A stretch of 64,000 nt of DNA from contig JBGTDX010000105.1 of the NCBI GenBank assembly GCA_041748075.1, forward strand, positions 62,001-126,000, in the 5' to 3' direction. Below, piece after piece: positions 8,749 to 16,297 of the stretch. The notes beneath the pieces were generated by a model that had not been told where the DNA came from, searched no databases, and saw nothing but the letters and a program-made list of their open reading frames with translations. The number at the start of each line of letters is the position of its first letter. The first letter of the stretch is position 1. This DNA is from JBGSYJ01 sp041748075 (GTDB lineage: Bacteria > Acidobacteriota > Thermoanaerobaculia > Gp7-AA8). The position numbers and the translations under genes were made by a program.

Positions 8749-9621
8749 ATGCTCCAGCAGGTACTCATCAGCGGTCTGGCTTACGGGAGCATCTACGCGC
8801 TCATGGGCCTCGCCATGGCGATCGTCTACAAGACCTCGTCGGTGGCGAACTTCGCGCAGGGTGAGATGGCGACGATCTCGACGTACGTCGCGTGGGTGAT
8901 TCTGGCCTCGCACGGCGCACCGTTCCCGGTCGCGCTCGCGGGCGCGCTCGGGGTTGCCGCTGCGATCGGAATCGTGCTGGAATTTGCGTTCATCCGCCGG
9001 GCAAAGCAGCCGACCGTGCTGAATTTGATGATCATCACGCTGGGATTCCAGATGATCCTCTACGGATTCGCGGGATGGAGGTGGGGAGCGGAGCAGAAAC
9101 GTCTCCAGTTGCCGATCTCGGACCGCGCCGTGGTGAACCTGGGAGAAGGCACCATCAGCCATCTGAGTCTTGCGACGATCCTGATCGCAGCGACTCTCAT
9201 GCTCGCGATCTACCTACTGTTTCAGTTCACGCGGTGGGGCACGGCGATCCGGGCAACGCAGCAGAACCGCAATGCGGCGCGCATTCATGGAGTTCCAGTG
9301 AATCGCGTACTCGCGGGTGCATTCGCTCTCAGCGCTATGGTTGGAGCGGTCGCCGGCATGCTCGTCGCTCCGGTCACCACACTCGATCCCACGATGATGT
9401 GGGACCCGCTGCTCAAGGGATTTGCCGCGGCGGTTCTCGGAGGTCTCACGTCGCTCCCCGGTGTCGTCATCGGAGGCTATCTCCTCGGGATCATCGAGAA
9501 TCTCTTCGGCGCTTACATATCGGTGGAGTTCAAATCGGTCGTCGCCTTCGTCATCATCGTTCTGGTGCTCTGCGTTCGCCCTTCGGGACTCATGGGGCGG
9601 CATTATGTCAGGAAGGTTTGA
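8749..9621 (+). CDS. livH: Branched-chain amino acid-type ABC transporter permease LivH
   Basis: 290 aa. The ATG at 8749 follows the livM stop by one base; longer open frame upstream overlaps livM and is not needed. It begins MLQQVLISGLAYGSIYALMG and contains YKTSSVANFAQGEMATIS and GTAIRATQQNRNAARIHGV, all standard LivH segments, in a protein of about eight membrane helices. It partners with LivM in the inner membrane. The tight spacing with livM and livG (2 nt) indicates one operon with coupled translation. Confidence 0.93.
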   Translation: MLQQVLISGLAYGSIYALMGLAMAIVYKTSSVANFAQGEMATISTYVAWVILASHGAPFPVALAGALGVAAAIGIVLEFAFIRRAKQPTVLNLMIITLGFQMILYGFAGWRWGAEQKRLQLPISDRAVVNLGEGTISHLSLATILIAATLMLAIYLLFQFTRWGTAIRATQQNRNAARIHGVPVNRVLAGAFALSAMVGAVAGMLVAPVTTLDPTMMWDPLLKGFAAAVLGGLTSLPGVVIGGYLLGIIENLFGAYISVEFKSVVAFVIIVLVLCVRPSGLMGRHYVRKV

Positions 9622-9623
9622 GC

Positions 9624-10391
9624 ATGGACCCGATATTCGCGGTCGAGAATCTGACGCGCCGCTTCGGCGGATTGACTGCACTCGACAGTATCGGCTTCAG
9701 TGTAGAGCGGGGATCGATCTTCTCGATCATCGGCCCGAACGGGGCTGGCAAGTCGACACTCTTCAACTGCATTTGTGGAGTCTATCGTCCTGACCGGGGA
9801 CGTGTTCTGTTCGAGGGACAGGAGATCACGGCGCAGAAGCCTCACCGCATTGCGCGCCACGGAATCGGTCGTACCTTTCAGAACCTCGAGCTGTTTCGTA
9901 ACATGACGACGATGGAGAACCTGATGCTCGGCAGGCATCTCCATATGCGCAGCGGAGTCTGGAGCGGCGCGATGATGTTTCGTCGCCTCAGCCGTGCCGG
10001 AATGGAGGAGGTCGAGCATCGGGAACGGGTGGAACACATCATCGACCTGCTTGCCCTTCACGCTGCGCGTGACCGTTTCATCTGGCAGCTTCCCTATGGT
10101 ACGCAGAAGCTCATCGAGCTGGGGCGTGCTCTGGCCGCCGAGCCCAGGCTGCTCCTTCTCGACGAGCCGGCAGCCGGCATGAACCTCGAAGAACGTCACG
10201 ATCTCATCTTCTGGATCCGAGATATCCGCGACGAGCTCGGCGTGACCATCGTGATGATCGAGCACAACATGCAGATGGTCATGGGGATCTCCGATCGCGT
10301 ACTCGCGCTCGACTTCGGTCGAACGATCACCGAGGGCACCCCGCAGGAAGTCGCAGAGCATCCGGAAGTCGTCAGGGCGTACCTGGGATGA
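9624..10391 (+). CDS. livG: ABC transporter ATP-binding protein LivG
   Basis: 255 aa from the ATG at 9624. Walker A is GPNGAGKST near residues 37-45. The family-specific insertion (RTFQNLELFRNMTTMENLMLG) is followed by the LivG form of the signature, LPYGTQKLIELGRAL, in place of LSGGQ. Walker B is LLLLDEPAAGMN and the switch His lies in IVMIEHNM. With LivF it forms the ATPase pair driving LivHM. Its stop overlaps the livF start in an ATGA. Confidence 0.94.
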   Translation: MDPIFAVENLTRRFGGLTALDSIGFSVERGSIFSIIGPNGAGKSTLFNCICGVYRPDRGRVLFEGQEITAQKPHRIARHGIGRTFQNLELFRNMTTMENLMLGRHLHMRSGVWSGAMMFRRLSRAGMEEVEHRERVEHIIDLLALHAARDRFIWQLPYGTQKLIELGRALAAEPRLLLLDEPAAGMNLEERHDLIFWIRDIRDELGVTIVMIEHNMQMVMGISDRVLALDFGRTITEGTPQEVAEHPEVVRAYLG

Positions 10392-11164
10392 TCGAGCCCA
10401 TTCTCGCCGTGTACCACGTCGAAACGTTCTATGGCCGCGTGCAGGCTCTGCGCGGGATTTCTCTCGAGGCGCGGGAAGGAAGCATCACGACGATCCTCGG
10501 AGGCAACGGTGCAGGGAAGACGACGATTCTGAACACCATTGCGGGTCTGCTCGATGATCAACCGGAGAAGGGACGTATCACTCTCGCCGGCGAGCGGATC
10601 GACGGACTCGAGACCGAGCGCATCATTGCCCGAGGCATCGGATACGTTCCTGAGGGACGTCAGATATTTGCCGAGCTGACCGTGAAGGAGAATCTCGACG
10701 TCGGCGCATTCCGTCGATCCGGCGACGGAGTCCGGGAGGATCTCGAATGGATCCACGCCACGTTTCCAGTTCTCCATGAGCGACGCAGGCAGCTCGCGGG
10801 AACACTTTCCGGTGGCGAGCAGCAGATGCTCGCGATAGGCCGGGCCCTGATGACGCGTCCGCGCCTGCTGATGATGGATGAACCCTCTCTCGGTCTCTCG
10901 CCGCTGCTCGCCGACCGGATGTTCGAGGTGGTTTCCGAAGTGCGCGAACGCGGAGTGACGGTCCTTCTGGTCGAACAGAACGCGCGGAAGGCACTCGAGG
11001 TGGCCGATTTCGCCTATGTCGTGGAAGATGGACGGGTCGTAGCCAGCGGAACTCCGGATGAGCTTCAGAGGAACGAGGATGTCCGCGAGTTTTACCTCGG
11101 ACTGAAAGGCGATCAATCGATTGCAGAAGCCCAGCGATGGAAACGAAAGAAGCGATGGCGATGA
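10388..11164 (+). CDS. livF: ABC transporter ATP-binding protein LivF
   Basis: 258 aa, overlapping livG by 4 nt. Walker A is GGNGAGKTT, the signature is LSGGEQQMLAIGRALM, Walker B is LLMMDEPSLGLSP, and the switch region is VLLVEQNARKALEVAD. The start of the signature and the GYVPEGRQIFAELTVKENL segment are typical of LivF rather than LivG. It ends with a basic tail (KRKKRWR). The acyl-CoA ligase follows after 142 nt on the same strand. Confidence 0.94.
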   Translation: MIEPILAVYHVETFYGRVQALRGISLEAREGSITTILGGNGAGKTTILNTIAGLLDDQPEKGRITLAGERIDGLETERIIARGIGYVPEGRQIFAELTVKENLDVGAFRRSGDGVREDLEWIHATFPVLHERRRQLAGTLSGGEQQMLAIGRALMTRPRLLMMDEPSLGLSPLLADRMFEVVSEVRERGVTVLLVEQNARKALEVADFAYVVEDGRVVASGTPDELQRNEDVREFYLGLKGDQSIAEAQRWKRKKRWR

Positions 11165-11220
11165 GGGAATGGTCTCTGCTTCGGCGTTCCACGTGTCAGC
11201 CTGATGCTTCATACCCTAAG

Positions 11221-11266
11221 GATGACCCGTGTTTCATAGCTCGCCAGAATGATCGATCCCGTCCTT
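11221..11266. repeat. Dispersed intergenic element, degenerate copy
   Basis: Lies in the 142-nt gap between livF and the acyl-CoA ligase gene. It reads GATGACCCGTGTTTCATAGC, then TCGCCAGAATGA...CCCGTCC, a decayed version of the segments at 35821-35871 and 13214-13250. I see no gene in the gap. Confidence 0.55.
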
Positions 11267-11306
11267 GGCCTGTTCGTGATGACATGGCATCAGGAGTGTT
11301 CACACG

Positions 11307-13151
11307 ATGACGGCCGGGGTTGAAGCCATGACACCGCGCGCCGAGACCGTCCCGCGACTTTTTCTCGAGGCCGCCGAGCGCTTCGGGCCGCGCATTGCTC
11401 TCCGCGAGAAACATCTCGGCGTCTGGCGTGAAATCACGTGGAATGAATATCGCGAGATGGTCGAGGCGATCGCGCTGGCACTGAGCGCGCTTGGTCTCCG
11501 GCATGGCGACCGCGTCGGAATCATCGCCGAGAACTCCCCCCGCTGGCTCTTCACAGACGTCGCCGCGCAGACCATGGGCGGTGTACCCGTCGGCATCTAC
11601 GCGACCAATGCTGCGCCGCAGTGCCGTTTCATTCTCGAGCACGCCGGCGCGAAGTTTCTCTTCGTCGAGAACCATGAGCAGCTGGATAAATGGCAACAGT
11701 TCCGTTCGGAGCTGCCCTTGATCGAAAAGGTCGTCGTATTCGATCGTACCGGCCTCCGAAACCTCGGGGATCCTGCAGTGATGTTCTTCGACGAGCTGGT
11801 CGAGATGGGAAGGGAACGGCAGCGCACCTCGCCGGAGGAGTGGTCACGGGCGACACGACAGGTCAGGCCTGACGATCCAGCCGTGCTCATCTACACGTCC
11901 GGCACGACGGGAGATCCCAAGGGAGCCATCCTGACTCACCGGAACCTGGTGTGGCAGTCGCGGACACTCGCATCTCTGGACAGAGATCTCGTATTCAACC
12001 CCGAAGATGAGGTGATCTCCTTTCTGCCGCTCTGTCACATCTTCGAAAGACTCTTCACGGGGTTCGTCCCGCTGTCCTGCGGATACGTCGTGAATTTCAC
12101 CGAGAGCGTCGATACGGTTGCCGAGAGCATGCGGGAGGTGGCGCCGACGATCGGATACGGAGTGCCGAGAGTCTGGGAGAAGTATCACTCCCGGATCGTG
12201 CTGGCGATGGAAGAGGCGACATGGCTGAAGCGGACTCTTTTCGGAGTCGCACTTCGGATTGGCCGCCGGCGGGCGGCGTACGCGCTCGAGAGAAAGCCTC
12301 TGCCTCCCAGCCTGGCCGTCGCGTGGAAGCTGGCCCATCTCGTGGTGTTCAGGAAACTGCGTGAACGACTCGGATTTCACAGGATTCGTTTCGCATTCAG
12401 CGGCGCAGCTCCGATCTCACCGGACGTGCTGGCGTTCTTCCATTCGATCGGGATGGATCTCGTGGAGGGTTACGGCCAGACCGAGGGCACCGGGGTGACG
12501 ACGGCGTCGACGTTGAGCTCCTTCCGGCCCGGTTCGGTCGGCCGTGCACTTACGGGGCTCGAGATCCGAATCGCGGAGGATGGGGAGATCCTGTTCCGAT
12601 CGCCGGGCGTGTTCGCCGGATACTATCGCGATCCGGCTGCGACGGCACAGGTTCTGGATGACGGGTGGCTGCATTCCGGCGATGTTGGCGTTCTCGATGA
12701 CGATGGGTATCTGCGGATCGTCGATCGGAAGAAGGACATCATCATTACGGCGGGAGGAAAGAACATCGCGCCGCAGGTGATCGAGAACAAGCTGAAGTTC
12801 AGCCCATACATCAACGACGCGATCGCAATCGGGGATGGCCGCAGGTTCGTGTCGGCCCTCATCGTGCTCGATGAAGAGAACGTCTCGAAATATGCTCGGG
12901 AGCATCGGGTGGCTTTCTCGACGTATGCGGATCTGGCGTCGAGCCGGGAGATCGTGAGGCTCGTGGACGACGAAGTGCAGAAGGTCAACAGGGAACTGGC
13001 ACGCGTCGAACATGTGCGGAAGTTCCGGATTCTGCCGCACCGCCTTCATGAGGAAGAAGGCGACGTCACTCCGACGATGAAGGTCAAGCGACGGGTCCTC
13101 GAGCAGAAGTATCGGGAAGACATCGAAGCGATGTATGGAGAAAGTTCTTGA
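11307..13151 (+). CDS. Long-chain acyl-CoA synthetase (AMP-forming)
   Basis: 614 aa; the ATG at 11307 has AGGAG upstream. It is an ANL-superfamily adenylating enzyme with the P-loop-like motif YTSGTTGDPKGAILTHRN near residue 195. Also present are GYGQTEGTGV, the hinge/adenylate motif GWLHSGDVGVLDDDGYLRIVDRKKD, and the C-terminal lysine region near TPTMKVKRRVL. The length and the ITAGGKNIAPQVIENKLK segment match FAA1/FadD15-type long-chain synthetases. It activates a carboxylic acid to its CoA thioester. Its position between livF and the binding-protein gene suggests the imported ligand may be a carboxylic acid that this enzyme then activates; that link is inference. Confidence 0.9.
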   Translation: MTAGVEAMTPRAETVPRLFLEAAERFGPRIALREKHLGVWREITWNEYREMVEAIALALSALGLRHGDRVGIIAENSPRWLFTDVAAQTMGGVPVGIYATNAAPQCRFILEHAGAKFLFVENHEQLDKWQQFRSELPLIEKVVVFDRTGLRNLGDPAVMFFDELVEMGRERQRTSPEEWSRATRQVRPDDPAVLIYTSGTTGDPKGAILTHRNLVWQSRTLASLDRDLVFNPEDEVISFLPLCHIFERLFTGFVPLSCGYVVNFTESVDTVAESMREVAPTIGYGVPRVWEKYHSRIVLAMEEATWLKRTLFGVALRIGRRRAAYALERKPLPPSLAVAWKLAHLVVFRKLRERLGFHRIRFAFSGAAPISPDVLAFFHSIGMDLVEGYGQTEGTGVTTASTLSSFRPGSVGRALTGLEIRIAEDGEILFRSPGVFAGYYRDPAATAQVLDDGWLHSGDVGVLDDDGYLRIVDRKKDIIITAGGKNIAPQVIENKLKFSPYINDAIAIGDGRRFVSALIVLDEENVSKYAREHRVAFSTYADLASSREIVRLVDDEVQKVNRELARVEHVRKFRILPHRLHEEEGDVTPTMKVKRRVLEQKYREDIEAMYGESS

Positions 13152-13213
13152 TTCCGTCACTCGAGCGTACTGATGTGTGATCCTGAGAGGCTGTGAATTC
13201 ATTGGACAGGAGC

Positions 13214-13280
13214 GACACCGTGGTTCATTGCCGCCACAATGACCGTCCTGTTATTCGCCGGCTCAGGAGTGACACTCCGG
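13214..13280. repeat. Dispersed intergenic element, copy
   Basis: Within the 208-nt gap between the ligase gene and the binding-protein gene. It shares CGACACCGTGGTTCATTG, then CCACAATGACCGTCC and CGCCGGCTCAGGAG with the copy at 35821-35880, with few changes. A TAGAAT hexamer at 13313-13318 may be a -10 box for the next gene. Confidence 0.65.
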
Positions 13281-13359
13281 TCCATGACCGTGTGCGGCAG
13301 GCGAGACATCGTTAGAATGTCTGCAACCAGACAGAAACTCACGCTACAGGAGAGCACTC

Positions 13360-14577
13360 ATGGCGTTCGCTCGCAGTCTGTTTCTCGGGATCCTCTCGAC
13401 GGTCTTTCTCACATGCGGTTCGCCGGAACAACGGCAGGGTGCCGCCGACCCGGGCGTGACGGAAACCGAGATCGTAATCGGTTCCTGGGGTCCGCTGTCG
13501 GGGCCCGCCGCCCTCTGGGGCTCGGTCGTTCGCGGAACGGAGACGTATTTCGATCTCGTGAACCAGGACGGCGGGATTCATGGCAGGAAGATCCGCTTCG
13601 TCTATCGCGACGACGGCTATGAGCCACCGCGAACCGTGGCTGCCGTGCGGGATATGGTGCAGAGAGAACGGGTATTTGCCTTCACGGGTGGCGTTGGAAC
13701 TGCGCCGGGTATGGCAGTCAGGGAGTTCATCACTTCGAACCGGATTCCGTGGGTGGCTCCTGCAAGCGGCTCGTCCCATTGGGCGTTTCCTCCGAACCGC
13801 TTCCTTTTTTCGGTCTATCCGCTCTATGCCGACGAAGCAGCCGTGATCGTGAATCATGCGGTGACGGATCTCGGGCAACGTCGCATCGGCGTTCTTTACC
13901 AGAACGACGATTACGGGAAGGGTGGACTGGTAGGTGCGCAGATGGCGGCGAAGAAGCTCGGAGCCGAGATCGTCGCGGCCATGCCCACAGAGATTCAGGA
14001 CAGCGATCTGAGCTCTCACATTCTGCGATTGCGCGAATCGGGCGCGGACGCCGTGCTGCTCTGGGTTCTTCCGCGTCAGGCTGCCATCGCCGTCGGAACA
14101 GCGGCGAACCTCGGCTTCAGGCCGCAGTGGTACGCCTCGACCACCCTCGCCGACAACACCATGATGCACGAGATCACCGACGGACTGTGGGAGGGCGTCA
14201 TCTACGCCAGTCTCGGCAATTCGCTCGACATGAGCGATCCCGTGATGGCTCGTTACCGTGAGGCATTCGTCAAGCGACACCCCGACATACGGTGGGGAGC
14301 ATTTCCTGCAGCTGGATTCATTTTTGCCGAGCCTCTGGTTGAAGCTCTGCGCCGCGCCGGACCCGATCTGACGCGCGAGAAACTCGTCGAAGCCCTCGAA
14401 TCCCTCAATGGGTTTCGTGGCACCGGGCCCGAGATCACTTTCGGCTCCGAGCTCCGTCAGGGGGCGCGGTCGGTCATTCTCATGCGATGCGTCTCTGCGA
14501 CAGAGGCCGAGAGGCTTCTCGATTGGACGAGTTCGGATGTCGACGTCGAAGAGGCGGTGCGGTTGCTGAAGAATTGA
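13360..14577 (+). CDS. ABC transporter substrate-binding lipoprotein (LivK/HAAT family)
   Basis: 405 aa; ACAGGAGAG precedes the ATG. A short signal ends in a lipobox-like LTC, with the lipid-anchored Cys near residue 19. The mature part starts with TETEIVIGSWGPLSGPAALWG and continues with VNQDGGIHGRKIRFVYRDDGY, the standard opening of periplasmic binding proteins of the Leu/Ile/Val family. It should deliver ligand to LivHMGF encoded just upstream on the same strand. The ligand cannot be read from sequence; the neighbouring acyl-CoA ligase argues for an organic acid at least as much as for an amino acid. Confidence 0.9.
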   Translation: MAFARSLFLGILSTVFLTCGSPEQRQGAADPGVTETEIVIGSWGPLSGPAALWGSVVRGTETYFDLVNQDGGIHGRKIRFVYRDDGYEPPRTVAAVRDMVQRERVFAFTGGVGTAPGMAVREFITSNRIPWVAPASGSSHWAFPPNRFLFSVYPLYADEAAVIVNHAVTDLGQRRIGVLYQNDDYGKGGLVGAQMAAKKLGAEIVAAMPTEIQDSDLSSHILRLRESGADAVLLWVLPRQAAIAVGTAANLGFRPQWYASTTLADNTMMHEITDGLWEGVIYASLGNSLDMSDPVMARYREAFVKRHPDIRWGAFPAAGFIFAEPLVEALRRAGPDLTREKLVEALESLNGFRGTGPEITFGSELRQGARSVILMRCVSATEAERLLDWTSSDVDVEEAVRLLKN

Positions 14578-14591
14578 GAATTCAGAATTCC
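14571..14591. repeat. Heptamer repeat, 3 units
   Basis: Units GAATTGA, GAATTCA, GAATTCC. The first overlaps the stop of the binding-protein gene. It belongs to the 7-nt-period repeat family seen at several other gaps. Confidence 0.6.
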
Positions 14592-14611
14592 TCCCTGCTA
14601 CCATCTTCATC

Positions 14612-15436
14612 ATGACCCGCAAGTGGCTCCCCAGAATGCTGCTATTCGGCGGAGCCGCGATCGCCGGCCTGATGATGGCATGCGCGATGACGCGGCCGTC
14701 GAATGATCGCGTCTGGTCGGAGGACCAGGCGATTCTTCCGTTCGCGGAGATCGAGGGGAACGAGGTCACGATCCGGAACATCCGTAACTTCAGGTACGAG
14801 CCGGAAGGCCGGCAGCGGGCGGCGTATTACGACAGGACGTTCGACCTCCGGCAGCTCGAGTCCGTCTGGTTCATCGTCGTTCCCTTCGGTAGCATCGAGG
14901 GGATCGCGCATACCTTCGTCAGTTTCGGATTCGGACCGCAGGGATACGTTGCAATTTCCGCCGAAATCCGGAAGGAGCAGGGCGAGACCTATTCGCCTCT
15001 GCGCGGTCTCCTGCGCCAATACGAGCTGATGTATGTGATCGGTGACGAGCGTGATCTGATCCAGCTTAGAACCCACGTACACAAAGACGATGTCCATCTC
15101 TACCCGGTACGCACGGATCCGGCGAAAATGCGGACGATGTTTCTCGAGATGATCGAGCGGGCGAACAAGCTCGCGAGGGAACCGGAGTTCTACAACACGG
15201 TCACCAACAGCTGCACGATGAACCTCGTCCGGCATGTGAATACGATCTCGCCCCGTCGTGTCCCGTTCAGCTACCGAGTTCTGCTGCCTGGCTACTCGGA
15301 CAGCCTGGCATTGGAGCTCGGTCTGATCGATACCGACGTTCCGCTAGATGAGCTGCGGAAGCGATTCCGGATCAACGAGCGAGCGGAACGGTTTGCGGAC
15401 GATCCGGAGTTTTCCGCGAGGATCAGGGAGCGTTAG
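14612..15436 (+). CDS. DUF4105 (Lnb N-terminal-like) periplasmic protein
   Basis: 274 aa with an N-terminal hydrophobic segment ending near MACAMT, so it is anchored or exported. The core shows the DUF4105 pattern in order: NIRNFRYEPE, YYDRTFDLRQLESVWFIV, GIAHTFVSFGF, AISAEIRKEQGETYSPLRG, RQYELMYVIGDERDLI and FYNTVTNSCTMNLVRHVN. The Cys in NSCT and the His in AHTF resemble a papain-like catalytic pair, so a thiol hydrolase or acyltransferase is plausible but unproven. It follows the liv cluster by 34 nt and may be read from the same transcript; a functional link is not evident. Confidence 0.75.
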   Translation: MTRKWLPRMLLFGGAAIAGLMMACAMTRPSNDRVWSEDQAILPFAEIEGNEVTIRNIRNFRYEPEGRQRAAYYDRTFDLRQLESVWFIVVPFGSIEGIAHTFVSFGFGPQGYVAISAEIRKEQGETYSPLRGLLRQYELMYVIGDERDLIQLRTHVHKDDVHLYPVRTDPAKMRTMFLEMIERANKLAREPEFYNTVTNSCTMNLVRHVNTISPRRVPFSYRVLLPGYSDSLALELGLIDTDVPLDELRKRFRINERAERFADDPEFSARIRER

Positions 15437-15572
15437 TGGCCTGTATTGGTGAAATCGGGACCAGCGTTGCAGGCGTCGGCACGCTGTGTCCTGTCTGCTT
15501 TTCCCGGTTGTGACATAGATGTGACCTGCCGCCTCACACTTGCGAGCGCCGGCTGCCTATACTTGACAGGTC

Positions 15573-15725
15573 ATGCTGAACGATGACCCTCCTCTGCCGG
15601 TCGAGACGATTCTTTTCGCTTCCAGTGCGGTCCGGATCGGCATGTTCCGGTGTACCGCCGATGATCTGCGTTTCTCCGACTCGGGACCGAAGTTCGTGAT
15701 ACCGCTGCCCGCGGCCGTCCCCTAG
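15573..15725 (+). pseudogene. Fragment of an AraC-family regulator N terminus
   Basis: A 50-codon open frame (ATG at 15573, TAG at 15723) encodes LPVETILFASSAVRIGMFRC and then a DLRFSDSGPKFVIP segment. This resembles the N-terminal opening of AraC regulators that start with 'S..V.IG.FRC...F.DSGP...FVFPR'. It stops where the cupin-like domain should begin, and no HTH domain follows. A TATACT hexamer lies at 15558-15563. It is most likely a remnant rather than a functional small protein. The rest of the 328-nt gap (15437-15764) holds nothing I recognise. Confidence 0.5.
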
Positions 15726-15764
15726 ATTGATCCACGACACGCCTCGAAAGGAGGATGCTTGAAG

Positions 15765-16283
15765 ATGAGGGCCGCAACGATTCTCTGCAGCTTCATGATG
15801 ACAGGCCTTTGCGCGCAGGTGCCGGAACCGACACCCGCGCCGAGCCCGCGGCCGGCGCCCTGCACCGGTCCCGAACATCGGCAGTTCGACTTCTGGATCG
15901 GCGAGTGGAATGTCACCACGCCCGACGGGAAGGCGGCGGGGACGAACGTCATCACGAGCGTGTACGGCGGATGCGCTCTGCGCGAGGAATGGACCGGGGC
16001 CAGCGGGTTCAACGGCGGCAGTTTCAACCTCTACGACCGTTCCCGCAATCAGTGGCACCAGACCTGGGTCGACAGCGGAGGAAGTCTTCTGCTGCTCGAC
16101 GGCTCGTTCGTTGATGGAAAAATGCAGCTCAGCGGAAAGGGAAAGACCCCGAAGGGCGAGTTGCTGCAACGCATCACCTGGACCCCGATGCCCGACGGCA
16201 AAGTGCGCCAGTTCTGGGAACAATCGGCCGATGATGGAAAGACCTGGACCGTGGCTTTCGATGGAACTTATACGCGGAAATGA
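15765..16283 (+). CDS. Secreted DUF1579-like protein
   Basis: 172 aa from the ATG at 15765, which lies 10 nt after AAGGAGG; a TTG at 15759 is too close to that site. A signal peptide (MRAATILCSFMMTGLCAQ) is followed by a Pro-rich linker. The domain contains FDFWIGEWNVTTPDG, the hallmark of the DUF1579/lipocalin-like family, and repeated beta strands ending in WTVAFDGTYTRK. No enzymatic role is established for the family. It is convergent with the kinase gene that ends 14 nt downstream. Confidence 0.75.
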   Translation: MRAATILCSFMMTGLCAQVPEPTPAPSPRPAPCTGPEHRQFDFWIGEWNVTTPDGKAAGTNVITSVYGGCALREEWTGASGFNGGSFNLYDRSRNQWHQTWVDSGGSLLLLDGSFVDGKMQLSGKGKTPKGELLQRITWTPMPDGKVRQFWEQSADDGKTWTVAFDGTYTRK

Positions 16284-16297
16284 ACTGATCAGGCGTT

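Noticed and set aside
13339..14781. 480-codon open frame on the minus strand
   Set aside because: Antisense to the ABC substrate-binding protein, which has a ribosome binding site and family motifs.
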